This document shows positions 41,862-50,561 of a DNA stretch of 64,000 nucleotides, in pieces. The translations under genes were made by a program, and so were the position numbers. This DNA comes from Actinomadura oligospora ATCC 43269 (GTDB lineage Bacteria; Actinomycetota; Actinomycetes; Streptosporangiales; Streptosporangiaceae): contig NZ_JADG01000016.1 in the NCBI RefSeq assembly GCF_000518265.1, positions 1 through 64,000 on the forward strand. Direction: 5' to 3'. Positions within the stretch are counted from its first letter, which is position 1. Each line of letters begins with the position of its first letter. The notes beneath the pieces are model-generated. The model ran no database searches. It saw only the letters and a list, made by a program, of their open reading frames with translations, and was not told the origin of the DNA.

Positions 41862-42865
41862 TCCTGGCCGTCACGCTGAATGCGGCGCTGGACGTCACGT
41901 ACGAGATCGGTGAATTGGAGCGTGGCGGCTCGCACCGGGTCCAGACCGTTCGGGAACGGGCCGGAGGCAAGGGGATCAACGTGGCGCGCGTGGCCCACGC
42001 CCTTGGCTGTGAGGTCACGGCGACCGGCCTGGCGGGTGGGGCGGTCGGCGAGCTCATCCGGGACGATTTGCACAGGTCAGAGGTCAATCATGACCTTGTG
42101 AGCGTCTCCGGGACGTCCCGCCGGACGCTCACCGTCGTGGAGACGGGGAGCGGCGAGGCGACGGTCCTGAACGAGGCCGGGCCGCACGTGCGGCCAGAGG
42201 AGTGGCAGGCGTTTCTTCGGCATTTCGATGCGCTCGCCGCGTCCGCCTCGATCGTGGTGCTTTCGGGGAGTCTGCCGCCTGGGGTTCCGTCGGACGCCTA
42301 TGCCGAGCTGGTGCGGCGGACGCCCGGTCAGGTCGTCCTGGACGCCGACGGGACGGCGCTGGCGGAGGGCGTTCGCGGCCGCCCCGACGTGGTCAAACCC
42401 AACGCGGACGAGCTGGCGCGCGCCACCGCAGGGACAGGCGGCGAGCGGCATCCAGCCGAGCGGGCCAGAGAACACCGGGGCGGCGGGGTTGGGCGGGCTG
42501 AGGAGTTGTGGGGGGACGAGGTTCGGGGGGTTGTGGGGCGGGCTCAGGAGTTGCGGGCTGCGGGGGGTGGGGCGGTGCTGGTCTCGCTTGGGGCGGGCGG
42601 GATGGTCGCGGTCACCTCGGAAGGGGTGTGGCGGGCCGTGCCGCCTGGCGCCGTGGTCGGGAATCCGACCGGGGCGGGGGACGCGGCCGTCGCCGCCACG
42701 GCTCGTGCGCTGATGCTCGGACGGCCCTGGGACGAGCTGTTGCGGGACGCGGTCGCGCTGTCCGCGGCGGCGGTCGCCGCGCCCGTCGCGGGGGATTTCG
42801 ACCCCGATCTGTATGCCCGTCTTCTCCCCGAAATCGCGATCGAAGGATTCTCATGCCCCTCGTAG
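41858..42865 (+). CDS. PfkB-family sugar-phosphate kinase, tagatose-6-P kinase or 1-phosphofructokinase (335 aa)
   Basis: ATG at 41858 overlaps the nagA stop (ATGA). The LacC/FruK subgroup opening ILAVTLNAALDVTYEIGEL is clear, followed by RERAGGKGINVARVAHALG, VLSGSLPPGVPSDAYAELV, KPNADEL and the catalytic anion-hole motif VGNPTGAGDAAVAATARALM. It has a ~40-residue Arg/Glu/Gly-rich insertion (EREHRGG-like, about residues 195-230) absent in most relatives. In context the likely job is tagatose-6-P to tagatose-1,6-bisphosphate. Overlaps the aldolase gene by 13 bp. Confidence 0.9.
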   Translation: MILAVTLNAALDVTYEIGELERGGSHRVQTVRERAGGKGINVARVAHALGCEVTATGLAGGAVGELIRDDLHRSEVNHDLVSVSGTSRRTLTVVETGSGEATVLNEAGPHVRPEEWQAFLRHFDALAASASIVVLSGSLPPGVPSDAYAELVRRTPGQVVLDADGTALAEGVRGRPDVVKPNADELARATAGTGGERHPAERAREHRGGGVGRAEELWGDEVRGVVGRAQELRAAGGGAVLVSLGAGGMVAVTSEGVWRAVPPGAVVGNPTGAGDAAVAATARALMLGRPWDELLRDAVALSAAAVAAPVAGDFDPDLYARLLPEIAIEGFSCPS

Positions 42866-43686
42866 GAACCGGTGAGATCGTCGCCACGGCCGTGTCCGGG
42901 CGGCGCGGCGTCGGTGCGTTCAACCTCGTTCATCTGGAGCACGCCACCGCGATCGCGCGCGGCGCGGAGAGCGCGGGCGCGCCGGTGATCCTCCAGATCA
43001 GCGAGAACTGTGTGCGCTATCACGGCGCGCTGGAGCCGATCCTGGCCGGGACGCTGGCGGTCGCGCGCGGCGCTGACGTGCCCGTCGCCGTCCATCTTGA
43101 TCACGCGACGTCCGTCGATCTTGTGCGCGAGGCGGTGCTGCTCGGCGTCGGATCGGTGATGTACGACGCGTCCACGCTGCCTTACGAGGAGAACGTGGCG
43201 GAGACCGCGAGGGTCGTCGGCTGGTGCCACGAGCGCGGCGTGTGGGTGGAGGCGGAGCTCGGCGAGGTCGGGGGCAAGGACGGCGTGCACGCGCCGGGGG
43301 CCCGGACCAAGCCGTCCGAGGCCGTTGCCTACACCTCCGCGACCGGCGTGGACGCCCTGGCGGTCGCGGTGGGGAGCTCGCACGCCATGCTCACCCGGGA
43401 CGCCGTCCTCGACCTCGACCTGATCGGCGAGCTGCGCGAGGCGGTGCCGGTCCCGCTCGTTCTGCACGGATCGTCCGGGGTGCCGGACGCCACCCTCACC
43501 GCCGCCGTCGAAAGGGGCATGACCAAGATCAATATCGCGACGCAGCTCAACAAGGTCTACACCGGCGAATTGCGCCGCGTCCTGGACGCGAGCCCCGCCA
43601 TGGTCGACCCCCGCAAGTACGCGGGCCCGGCCCGGGACGCCGTCGCGACCGAGATCACCCGCCTCCTCGCCGTCCTCCACGCGTAG
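42853..43686 (+). CDS. Class II fructose/tagatose-bisphosphate aldolase (277 aa)
   Basis: ATG at 42853 lies inside the 3' end of the kinase gene, so translation is coupled. Zinc-dependent class II aldolase motifs: VGAFNLVHLEHATAIA, PVAVHLDHATSVDLVREAV (zinc His), EAELGEVGGKDG, VAVGSSHAM, PLVLHGSSGVPD, and KINIATQLNKVYTGELRRVL. Length near 280 matches GatY/KbaY tagatose-bisphosphate aldolases. It cleaves the bisphosphate to DHAP and glyceraldehyde-3-P, completing the pathway. Last gene of the operon; no transporter is in the window. Confidence 0.92.
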   Translation: MPLVGTGEIVATAVSGRRGVGAFNLVHLEHATAIARGAESAGAPVILQISENCVRYHGALEPILAGTLAVARGADVPVAVHLDHATSVDLVREAVLLGVGSVMYDASTLPYEENVAETARVVGWCHERGVWVEAELGEVGGKDGVHAPGARTKPSEAVAYTSATGVDALAVAVGSSHAMLTRDAVLDLDLIGELREAVPVPLVLHGSSGVPDATLTAAVERGMTKINIATQLNKVYTGELRRVLDASPAMVDPRKYAGPARDAVATEITRLLAVLHA

Positions 43687-43936
43687 GCCGGCCACGGCCC
43701 GTCCGATTTGGGCACGGGTTTTGTCGTCGTGACCGGGGCCGAGTTCCGCGCCGAGGGCGTGCCCTGGACTGACCCCCCGTCCGGTGGTGCGGACCGGTAT
43801 GTGGGCGGGATCGGCCTCCGGAACCGCCCGCACAACGTTTCTGGGCGGCCGGGCCGTGGCCATGCCGGACCGGGCCGCCGGGCGGATCGGATCGTCGGGG
43901 ACAATTGATGGCGTCCGAACCGTCGTCCGGGGAATC

Positions 43937-44578
43937 ATGGGAGCCGTGGAACGGATGCGTGGATGGCCGGTCACCTTGAGCGAGGGCCCGGTCGGGCTGC
44001 GTCCGCTGAGGCATCGCGACGCGGCCGTCTGGCGTGACCTGCGGGTTCGTAATGCCGACTGGCTGCGGCCGTGGGAGCCGACCAATCCGGAGACGCCGCT
44101 TTTCCGCACCGGGCTCGGGCCCTACGTCAGCATGGTCCACACCATGCGGCGCGAGGCGCGGCAGGGGCTCGCGCTGCCCTGGGTGGTCACCTATGAGGGC
44201 AACTTCGCCGGGCAGCTCACGATCGGCGCGATCGTGTGGGGTTCGGCCCGTTCCGCGCAGATCGGCTACTGGGTGGACAAGCAGGTCGCCGGACGCGGCG
44301 TCATTCCGACCGCCGTCGCGCTCGCCGTCGACCACTGTTTCTTCACCGTCGGGCTGCACCGGGTGGAGGCCAATATTCGGCCGGAGAACACCGCGAGCCG
44401 GCGCGTCGTCGAAAAGCTCGGATTCCGGGAAGAGGGAATTCGCCGCCGCCAACTTCACATCGACGGCGCCTGGCGTGATCACATCTGCTACGCGCTGACC
44501 GTCGAGGACGTGCCCGGCGGCCTGCGATCACGCTGGCTGGCCAGTGCCAAGCAGGCATTTCCCCGCTCTCCCTCCTGA
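43937..44578 (+). CDS. RimJ/RimL-type GNAT N-acetyltransferase (213 aa)
   Basis: ATG at 43937 is used (MGAVERMRGWPVTLSEGPVGLRPL); an ATG at 43955 is a close alternative with better spacing. GNAT features: GLRPLRHRDAAVWRDLRVRNADWLRPWEP, WVVTYEGNFAGQLTI, acetyl-CoA loop VDKQVAGRGVIPTAVAL, HRVEANIRPENTASRRVVEKLGFREEG. Such enzymes acetylate protein N-terminal residues. This is the gene that lies between glp and glpR in mycobacteria (Rv0995), so synteny supports orthology. Nearest neighbour on the same strand is sepX/glpR, 244 bp on. Confidence 0.9.
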   Translation: MGAVERMRGWPVTLSEGPVGLRPLRHRDAAVWRDLRVRNADWLRPWEPTNPETPLFRTGLGPYVSMVHTMRREARQGLALPWVVTYEGNFAGQLTIGAIVWGSARSAQIGYWVDKQVAGRGVIPTAVALAVDHCFFTVGLHRVEANIRPENTASRRVVEKLGFREEGIRRRQLHIDGAWRDHICYALTVEDVPGGLRSRWLASAKQAFPRSPS

Positions 44579-44822
44579 CCCTGTCCCGGGCGGAGGGATT
44601 CGGGCGGAGGCGTCTCGTAAGAATCCTCCGGAAGAGAAGGTCTGGCAAACAGAGAGTAACCGCGAGATCGATCTCGCGACACACCGCCCCTAATACTCGT
44701 CAACCTCTGACACCGACTCGTACCGTGCGTGGCGTGACCCTGTTCCCAATGCACGTGCGCGCGCCGAAAGTCGGCTCGTCGTCCCGCCGTGCCCGGGAAC
44801 GGCGCCGCCGGGCGGTGATCGG

Positions 44823-45542
44823 ATGAGCAGCGCCTTCCTTTACCTCGCCATCGTCGCGGTCTGGGCCGTGGTGCTGGTGCCCATGTGGCTCCGCCGCGAC
44901 ACCGAGGCGACGACGGGCATCTCCCGCCGCCTCCTCCACAAGCGCGAGGACGGGGCGGACCTCGGCGGCGTCGACCACGACCTCGACTTCGACACCGCCG
45001 AGATCGACCTCGACGCCGTCGCCCACGAGGCCGCCGGGACGGCCGGTTCCGGCCGTCCCGAGGCCGAGCAGGAGCCCGAGATCACGGCCGAGGACGAAGG
45101 GCACGCCGAAGCGGGGGCGACCGGCGAGCCGGGCGGCCCCCGTCGTCCCGGACGCGCCGCGGTGATCGCCCGCCGCCGCCGCCGGACGGTCGGGCTCACC
45201 CTGCTCGTCCTGACGGCCGTCTCTGTCGCGGCCCTGGGCCTCGCGCCCTGGTGGATCATCGCGCCGCCCGTCCTGCTCCTGGCGGGCCACCTCACGCTGC
45301 TCCGCGTCGCCGTCCAGATGGACCAGGCGCGCGCCCACGAGGAGGCCGAGGTCGCCCGCGCCGAGGCCGACCGCGTCCTCGCCGAGGCCGAGCAGGCCGC
45401 CGAGCCGGTGACCCCGGAACCGGCGACCCACGAGCCGTCCGCCGAGGTCCTGGAGTTCGTCGGCCGCACCGAGGACGAGGTCTTCGACCAGTACGCCGAG
45501 GACGGCCGCACCGTCGAAGACCGCCGCGCCGTCGGCGAGTGA
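44823..45542 (+). CDS. sepX: Divisome membrane protein SepX/GlpR (239 aa)
   Basis: ATG at 44823. N-terminal membrane helix (FLYLAIVAVWAVVLVPMWL) with the characteristic MWLRRDTEA exit, an acidic cytoplasmic loop (residues 25-110, many Asp/Glu/Gly), then two close helices (LTLLVLTAVSVAALGL and WIIAPPVLLLAGHLTLL) and a charged C-terminal tail (VLEFVGRTEDEVFDQYAEDGR). This matches the actinobacterial protein called SepX in Streptomyces, needed for septation, and GlpR in Corynebacterium, the receptor for the gephyrin-like Glp. Identification rests on topology, motif and neighbourhood. Confidence 0.85.
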   Translation: MSSAFLYLAIVAVWAVVLVPMWLRRDTEATTGISRRLLHKREDGADLGGVDHDLDFDTAEIDLDAVAHEAAGTAGSGRPEAEQEPEITAEDEGHAEAGATGEPGGPRRPGRAAVIARRRRRTVGLTLLVLTAVSVAALGLAPWWIIAPPVLLLAGHLTLLRVAVQMDQARAHEEAEVARAEADRVLAEAEQAAEPVTPEPATHEPSAEVLEFVGRTEDEVFDQYAEDGRTVEDRRAVGE

Positions 45543-45728
45543 CCCCGCACTCCTGAGGCCCCGCGCAGGCGAGTGACCTCCCACACCCTTGGAGTCCTCG
45601 AAGGCGAGAAGCCGCATGTGCCGTCGAAGGGTGCCGCAGTTGAAGGCCGCGCACCCAGAGGGCGGGAGGGGCGGCGGTTTTCCGGCGCGCGAACCACTGC
45701 CAGAGTGCGCTAACCTAGTCACGTCCGC

Positions 45729-45802
45729 GGGGCTGTAGCGCAGTCCGGTAGCGCACCTCGTTCGCATCGAGGGGGTCAGGGGTTCAAATCCCCTCAGCTC
45801 CA
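45729..45802 (+). tRNA. tRNA-Ala (anticodon CGC)
   Basis: Acceptor GGGGCTG pairs with CAGCTCC and includes the G3-U70 wobble that marks alanine tRNAs. Anticodon stem CCTCG/CGAGG with loop TTCGCAT gives CGC for GCG codons. T arm AGGGG-TTCAAAT-CCCCT. 74 nt, and the CCA end is not encoded. A TAACCT (45711-45716) upstream may be its -10 box. Confidence 0.97.
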
Positions 45803-45810
45803 CCGCAGAC

Positions 45811-45848
45811 CAGAGGCCCTGCCTCCCGAAAGGGAGGCAGGGCCTCTG
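45811..45848 (+). terminator. Strong terminator after tRNA-Ala
   Basis: CAGAGGCCCTGCCTCCC (45811-45827) pairs perfectly with GGGAGGCAGGGCCTCTG (45832-45848), a 17-bp stem closed by a GAAA tetraloop and followed by TCGTTTT. Confidence 0.95.
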
Positions 45849-45984
45849 TCGTTTTCCGGAGGGCCTCCTGTCCTTCAGGGCCAGGTGGCGATCGGGGATG
45901 GGGCTCGATGGCGCAGTCCGGGCGCGCGGGGGCGCGTTGGGCTGGGTTGACGCGATGCAGGTCACAGTCTGGGGCGGCGGATGG

Positions 45985-46911
45985 TCAGGCGTGGGGGACG
46001 CGCCTGAGGGCGGTGAGGAACCAGGTGAGTTCCTGGCGGGGGTGGTCGGGTGGGGACCAGCCGTTCACGGTGGCCAGGAGGGTCAGGTAGCGCTCGCGGC
46101 GGGGGTCGTTGGCGGCGGTGAGGTAGGCGGCCAGGCGGGTGCGCAGGGACGGGTCGTCCGGGACGTCCAGGGACGCGGCGTAGGCGGTCGCGACGTGGGT
46201 GACGGCGGCGGTGGCCTGCGGGGAGCCGGGGGGAACGTCCGCGGCGAGGAGGGGGCGGACGGTCTCGGTGACCAGGCCGACGGCGTGCTTGCGGGGCGGG
46301 CTGGTCGGATGGTCGGCCATGTGGTCGTTGAAGAGGGACCGCATGAGGGCGCGGAACGCGTCGTCCTGGGTGAGCTCGGCGAGTTCGACCCAGGCGGCGA
46401 GCTGCTCGGAGGTGGGGTCGTCCGGGAGTTCGGGGGTGAGGGAGCGGCGCAGGACGCGCGGGAGGGGGCTGTCGGGGGCGCCGAAGGCGTGGTCGAGGAA
46501 GTCGGTGACGAGCTCGTCGCGTTCGGCGGTGGAGAGGCGGGCGAGGCGGTGCATGAGTTCGAGTTCCTCCGGGGTGCTGTCGCGGCGGGCGGCCGTGGTG
46601 AGGACGGCGTGGCGCAGGCGCAGCACGCGCATCTGGACGGCCACGGCGTCGGCGTGGGCGGCGGCGGCCTCGGCGGGGGTGGTCTCGCGGTCGACGATCC
46701 GCCGGACGGTGGCGAGGTCCAGGCCGAGGTCGCGGAGCGTGCGGACGAGGGCGAGGCGGGCGACCGCGGACGGGCCGTACCGGCGGTGGCCCGAGGCCGT
46801 CCGGTGGGACTCGGGGAGGATCCCGTGGTTGGTGTAGAAGCGGACGGCCTTCACCGTCACGCCGGCCGTGTCGGCCAGTTCGCCGATCGAGTAGGTCGCT
46901 TCGCCCTGCAT
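45985..46911 (-). CDS. MerR family transcriptional regulator (308 aa)
   Basis: ATG at 46911 (MQGEATYSIGELADTAG); a GTG three codons earlier is an alternative. N-terminal MerR HTH: YSIGELADTAGVTVKAVRFYTNHGILPES, then SGHRRYGPSAVARLALVRTLRDLGLDLATVRRIVD. The C-terminal ~200 residues are helical without cysteines for metal binding, and resemble the long effector domain of actinobacterial MerR regulators of drug or stress response. Its own promoter shows the MerR-type dyad, see 46919-46949; the transcript would start at or next to the ATG. It follows the conservon P450 gene on the same strand, 87 bp from its divergent-free edge. Confidence 0.9.
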   Translation of the reverse strand: MQGEATYSIGELADTAGVTVKAVRFYTNHGILPESHRTASGHRRYGPSAVARLALVRTLRDLGLDLATVRRIVDRETTPAEAAAAHADAVAVQMRVLRLRHAVLTTAARRDSTPEELELMHRLARLSTAERDELVTDFLDHAFGAPDSPLPRVLRRSLTPELPDDPTSEQLAAWVELAELTQDDAFRALMRSLFNDHMADHPTSPPRKHAVGLVTETVRPLLAADVPPGSPQATAAVTHVATAYAASLDVPDDPSLRTRLAAYLTAANDPRRERYLTLLATVNGWSPPDHPRQELTWFLTALRRVPHA

Positions 46912-46918
46912 GCGGACC

Positions 46919-46949
46919 ACCCTGGCACCTCCCCCATGGGGAGGTTCAA
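46919..46949 (-). promoter_or_regulatory. MerR-type autoregulated promoter with elongated spacer
   Basis: On the minus strand TTGAAC (46949-46944), a 19-bp spacer, then CAGGGT (46924-46919). The spacer contains the perfect dyad ACCTCCCC-N3-GGGGAGGT (46927-46945). A 19-bp spacer carrying an ACCT...AGGT dyad is the hallmark of MerR-activated promoters. Transcription would begin near 46912, making the mRNA leaderless. Confidence 0.75.
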
Positions 46950-46960
46950 CACCCCGGAGG

Positions 46961-46985
46961 GGCGGGCCTCGCGAGGAAGCCCGCC
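46961..46985 (-). terminator. Hairpin downstream of the conservon P450 gene
   Basis: GGCGGGC (46961-46967) pairs with GCCCGCC (46979-46985), with CTCGCGAG inside the loop, 12 nt beyond the stop of the leftward P450 gene. Confidence 0.5.
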
Positions 46986-46997
46986 CGGACGGGTGGG

Positions 46998-48230
46998 TCA
47001 GGGGGTGAGGCGGACGGGGAGGGCGGCGACGCTGTTGGTGAACAGGCTGGGGACGGGCGGGAGGTCGTCCGCGGGGACGGCGAGGGTCATCTTCGGGTGG
47101 CGGTCGAAGAGGACGGCGAGGGCGATGCGGGCCTCGACCTCGGCCAGGTGCGAGCCGGGGCAGCTGTGGCGGCCCGCGCCGAAGGCCAGGTCGCCCCTCT
47201 GCTCGCGGGCGTGGTCGAACCGGTCGGCGTCCGCGCCGTGGTGGGCGGGGTCGCGGTTGACGGCCGTGTAGGGGGCGATGACCGCGTCCCCGGCGGGGAT
47301 GGTGACGCCGCCGATCGTGAGGTCCTCGAGGGGGTAGCGGGCCGGGAAGTTGCCGATGGGGGCGTCCCAGCGGAGGGTCTCGGCGACGACGGCGGGCCAC
47401 GGGTCCTCGGCGGCCAGGGCGGCGTCGAGCTGCTCGGGGTGGGTGAGCATCGCGCGGACGGCGTTGGAGATGAGGCTGATGGTCGTCTCGTGCCCGGCGG
47501 TGAGCAGCACCCAGAGCGTCCCCGCGAGCTCCTCGGCGGACAGGGCGGCCGGGTCGGCGGCGTGGACGCCGATGAGGGCGCTGGTCAGGTCGTCGCCGGG
47601 GGCGTCCGCGCGGGCCCGGATCAGGTCGCCGAGCAGGCGCGGGATCTCGGCCTGCACCTGGACGACCTCCTCGGCGGTCGTGTCGGTGCGGAAGATGGCG
47701 TCCACGAGGTGGCGCAGGCGGGCCTTCTGGTCGTCCGGGACGCCGAGGAGTTCGCAGATGACCTGGAGCGGCAACTGCGCGGCGAAGTGGGCGCGCAGGT
47801 CGACGACCTCGGTGGTCGGGAGGGCGTCGACCAGGGTCGTCGCGGCGGCGGTGATCGCGGGGACCATGTCCTGCACCCGTTTGCGGGTGAACTGCCCGAT
47901 GATCGGGCGGCGTAGCCGGGTGTGCTCGGCTCCGTCCGCGGTGACCAGGTTGTCCACCTTGATCATCCCGATGATGGGGTTGTCGTCGGCGAGCTCGCCG
48001 GTCTTCACCGCCGTCCAGTTCCGGTAGTCCTTGCTGACGTCCGGGTGGCGGACGAGCTCCTCGACCAGGGCGTGCGTGGTGACGGCCCAGGCGCGGACGC
48101 CGCCCGGCAGGACGACGCGGACGACCGGCCCGGCGGCGCGCAGCCGGGCGGCCTCGCCGTGGTGGTCGGCCGCGGTCGGGTCGAGTTCGATGACGGGGAT
48201 CTCGGCGGAGGGGGACGGGACTGCGGTCAT
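46998..48230 (-). CDS. Cytochrome P450, conservon-associated (410 aa)
   Basis: ATG at 48230 follows TTGGAGA. All P450 landmarks are present: I-helix LTAGHETTISLI with the acid-alcohol pair, ExxR as ETLRWDAP, and heme loop FGAGRHSCPGSHLAEVEARIAL with the axial Cys. The fold is that of soluble class I bacterial enzymes needing ferredoxin; no redox partner is adjacent. In Streptomyces conservons, P450s (CvnE/F) follow cvnD. Here this is the second P450, 56 bp after the first. Substrate unknown. Confidence 0.94.
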   Translation of the reverse strand: MTAVPSPSAEIPVIELDPTAADHHGEAARLRAAGPVVRVVLPGGVRAWAVTTHALVEELVRHPDVSKDYRNWTAVKTGELADDNPIIGMIKVDNLVTADGAEHTRLRRPIIGQFTRKRVQDMVPAITAAATTLVDALPTTEVVDLRAHFAAQLPLQVICELLGVPDDQKARLRHLVDAIFRTDTTAEEVVQVQAEIPRLLGDLIRARADAPGDDLTSALIGVHAADPAALSAEELAGTLWVLLTAGHETTISLISNAVRAMLTHPEQLDAALAAEDPWPAVVAETLRWDAPIGNFPARYPLEDLTIGGVTIPAGDAVIAPYTAVNRDPAHHGADADRFDHAREQRGDLAFGAGRHSCPGSHLAEVEARIALAVLFDRHPKMTLAVPADDLPPVPSLFTNSVAALPVRLTP

Positions 48231-48286
48231 GGGGTCTCCAAGGCGGTCGTCCGCCGCACGGACTCCGGGATCCGGAGCCGCGCGGT

Positions 48287-49567
48287 CTACGAGGTCGGGA
48301 GCGGGGTGGTCTCCGAAGTGGTCGCGAGCGGGGTGGTCGGGAGCGGGGCGCTGGCGGGGGTTCGCGGGGTGAAGGTCACCGGGAGGCTGACGGCGGTGCG
48401 GATCCAGGGGCTCGGCTGGTAGTCGATCTCGCCGGGGTCGCAGGCCAGCCGCAGGTCGCCGAGCAGGTGCTGGGCGGTGGCGACGGCGGTCCGGGCGATC
48501 GTGCGCGCCGGGTCGCGGCCGGGGCAGGCGTGCGGGCCGACCGACCAGGCCAGGTGCGCGCGGCTGCCGCGCGTCCACCAGTCGGACGCGTGGACGCGGG
48601 TGTCGCGGGCGCTGGCGGCGAGGCCGAGGATCAGCGCGTCCCCCCTGCGCACCGGACGGTCCGCGAGGACGGTGTCGGCCAGCGGGTAGCGCGCCGGGAA
48701 GTTGATCATCGGTGGCTGGCGGGCGAGGACCTCGTCCAGCGCGTCGTCGATGGACAGCCGACCGCCGTTGATCCGCCCGGCGAACCGCGGGTCGACCAGC
48801 ATGAGCCGCAGCGTCTCGGCGATCCACGAGATGGACGTGTGGTTGGACGCGGAGACGACCACGACCAGCGTCTGCAGGATCTCGCTCATCGTCCCGAGGT
48901 CCTCGTGCGCGGCGAGGAAGCCGGTGAGGTCGGGAGAGCCGCCGTCCATACGGGACGTGACGAGTTCGTTCAGCAGCGCCTCGAACTTGGCGTTGCCCTC
49001 CTGCGCGCGCGGGCCGCTGGAGAACAGCAGGTTCATCGCCTCGAGCAGCTCACGCGCGCGCCCGGGGTCGAGGCCGATGAGCTCCCCGATCGCCAGCACC
49101 GGGATGGACGCGGCGTAGTCGGCGATGAGGTCGCCGCGTCCGGCCGGGGCGATCCGGTCGATCAGCTCGGTCGACAGGCGCTCGACCGTGCGGCGCAGCG
49201 CGCGGTGGTCCAGCCCGGCCATGGCCTGCTCGATCGGACGGCGCAGCCGCCGGTGCTCGTCGCCGTCCGCGCCGATCACGTTGTCGCGGTGGAACATCAT
49301 CGGGCCGAGCGGCGAGTCCGGGCCGACCGTGCCGTCCTGGACGAGGCTCCAGCTGTTGGCGTTCCGGCTGAACAGGTGGTCCTGCGTGGTGATCTGGCGG
49401 ATCTCGGCGTAGCCCATCACCAGCCAGGCGCGGACGCCGGGCATCAGCTCGACCGGCGCGACCGGGCCGTGCTCGCGCCACAGCCGCTCGAGCGCCGCGT
49501 CCGGGTCGGCGGTGGTCGCGGCGAGGGGCATGACCTCGGGGAAGGCGTACAGATCGGTGGCGGTCAC
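48287..49567 (-). CDS. Cytochrome P450 with atypical I-helix, conservon-associated (426 aa)
   Basis: GTG start overlaps the cvnD stop (GTGA). The heme loop is WSVGPHACPGRDPARTIAR, with Trp in place of the usual Phe. The I-helix reads VVSASNHTSISWIAE, where the usual AGxET is replaced by SNHTS, so the acid of the acid-alcohol pair is missing. ETLRLM gives ExxR. The last ~25 residues are a Thr/Pro-rich tail. The missing acid suggests altered oxygen activation or a non-monooxygenase role. Part of the conservon operon. Confidence 0.9.
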   Translation of the reverse strand: MTATDLYAFPEVMPLAATTADPDAALERLWREHGPVAPVELMPGVRAWLVMGYAEIRQITTQDHLFSRNANSWSLVQDGTVGPDSPLGPMMFHRDNVIGADGDEHRRLRRPIEQAMAGLDHRALRRTVERLSTELIDRIAPAGRGDLIADYAASIPVLAIGELIGLDPGRARELLEAMNLLFSSGPRAQEGNAKFEALLNELVTSRMDGGSPDLTGFLAAHEDLGTMSEILQTLVVVVSASNHTSISWIAETLRLMLVDPRFAGRINGGRLSIDDALDEVLARQPPMINFPARYPLADTVLADRPVRRGDALILGLAASARDTRVHASDWWTRGSRAHLAWSVGPHACPGRDPARTIARTAVATAQHLLGDLRLACDPGEIDYQPSPWIRTAVSLPVTFTPRTPASAPLPTTPLATTSETTPLPTS

Positions 49568-50223
49568 CGGGTCTCATTCCTGTCGATGACGTGCTCGACC
49601 AGCCGGACCAGGGACGCCACGGCCGACTCGCGGTCGCGGGCGTCGCAGGTCAGCACGGGCGTCCGGGGGAGCAGGTCGAGCGCCTCGCGCAGCGCGGCGG
49701 GGTCGTGGTCGGGGCTGTCGGGAAAGCGGTTCACGGCGACCGCGAACGCGTCCAGGCCGGCGTCCTCCAGCTGGTCGATGACCTCGAAGCTGTCGGCGAG
49801 CCGCCGCACGTCCACGAGCACGAGGATGCCGGTGGCGCCCTCGGCGAGCCCGGCCCACATGTCCCAGAACCGGCGCTGTCCGGGCGTCCCGAACAGGTAC
49901 AGGACGAGCCGCTCGGACAGCGACACGCGGCCGAAGTCGAGCGCGACGGTCGTGGTGGTCTTGGCGGGCAGGCCGCGCAGGTCGTCCACGCCGACCGAGG
50001 CCGCGGTGATCGGCTCCTCGGTGCGCAGCGGCTCGATCTCGCTGACCGAGCCGACGAAGGTCGTCTTGCCCACCCCGAACGACCCGACGACCAGGATCTT
50101 CGCGGTGCGCTCGACCGTGCCCGGCACGAACCGGACCTCGTCGTCCGGGGCTGCCGAGTCCGGCGCTGCCGCGTCCAGGGATGCCGAGTCCTGGGCGGCG
50201 GGTTCAGAGCTGACGGAGGCCAT
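49564..50223 (-). CDS. cvnD: Conservon Ras/MglA-like small GTPase CvnD (219 aa)
   Basis: Start overlaps the cvnC 3' end by 20 bp. After a ~30-residue acidic/Ala-rich extension: P-loop VVGSFGVGKTTFVGS, switch region VALDFGR, GTPGQ motif YLFGTPGQRRFWDMW, then VAVNRFPDS where the NKxD motif is changed to NRFP, as often in CvnD. GTP hydrolysis is modulated in the conservon by the roadblock protein CvnB. Membrane-peripheral signalling role inferred from the family. Confidence 0.93.
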   Translation of the reverse strand: MASVSSEPAAQDSASLDAAAPDSAAPDDEVRFVPGTVERTAKILVVGSFGVGKTTFVGSVSEIEPLRTEEPITAASVGVDDLRGLPAKTTTTVALDFGRVSLSERLVLYLFGTPGQRRFWDMWAGLAEGATGILVLVDVRRLADSFEVIDQLEDAGLDAFAVAVNRFPDSPDHDPAALREALDLLPRTPVLTCDARDRESAVASLVRLVEHVIDRNETR

Positions 50224-50560
50224 CGAGGACTTCCTGCAGTAGGGACGGGGTGGGAGCGGTGGACGTGCTGCCGGCGCGCGCGGTCAGGTGGTGCGAGGTG
50301 ATGAGGTCGTCGGCGAGGACGAGCACCACGCTCACCGGGAGCCGCAGGTGCGCGGCGGCCTCGGCGACCGACAGCACGCCGCGGCGGCAGAGCGTGAGCA
50401 GGTCGCGGGCCTGCGGCGGCGCGTCCACGCGGAGCGGCGCGTCGGCCGGGGCGGTGCTGAGCAGCGTGTCGACCGTGAGCCCGCGGCGGGTCGCGGCGCG
50501 CCCGCGGGTGAGGACGAACGGGCGCAGCGGCGTGTCGCGTGCCTCGTCCGGTTCGGTCAT
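50204..50560 (-). CDS. cvnC: Conservon DUF742 protein CvnC (118 aa)
   Basis: ATG at 50560 lies 1 bp beyond the cvnB stop. DUF742 features: RPFVLTRGRAATRRGLTVDTLL, then ARDLLTLCRRGVLSVAEAAAHLRLPVSVVLVLADDLI, a degenerate HTH-like segment, and the ending EVLDGLRQL that overlaps cvnD in another frame. Usual length. Function in the complex is not defined; it is always between cvnB and cvnD. Confidence 0.93.
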   Translation of the reverse strand: MTEPDEARDTPLRPFVLTRGRAATRRGLTVDTLLSTAPADAPLRVDAPPQARDLLTLCRRGVLSVAEAAAHLRLPVSVVLVLADDLITSHHLTARAGSTSTAPTPSLLQEVLDGLRQL

Positions 50561-50561
50561 C

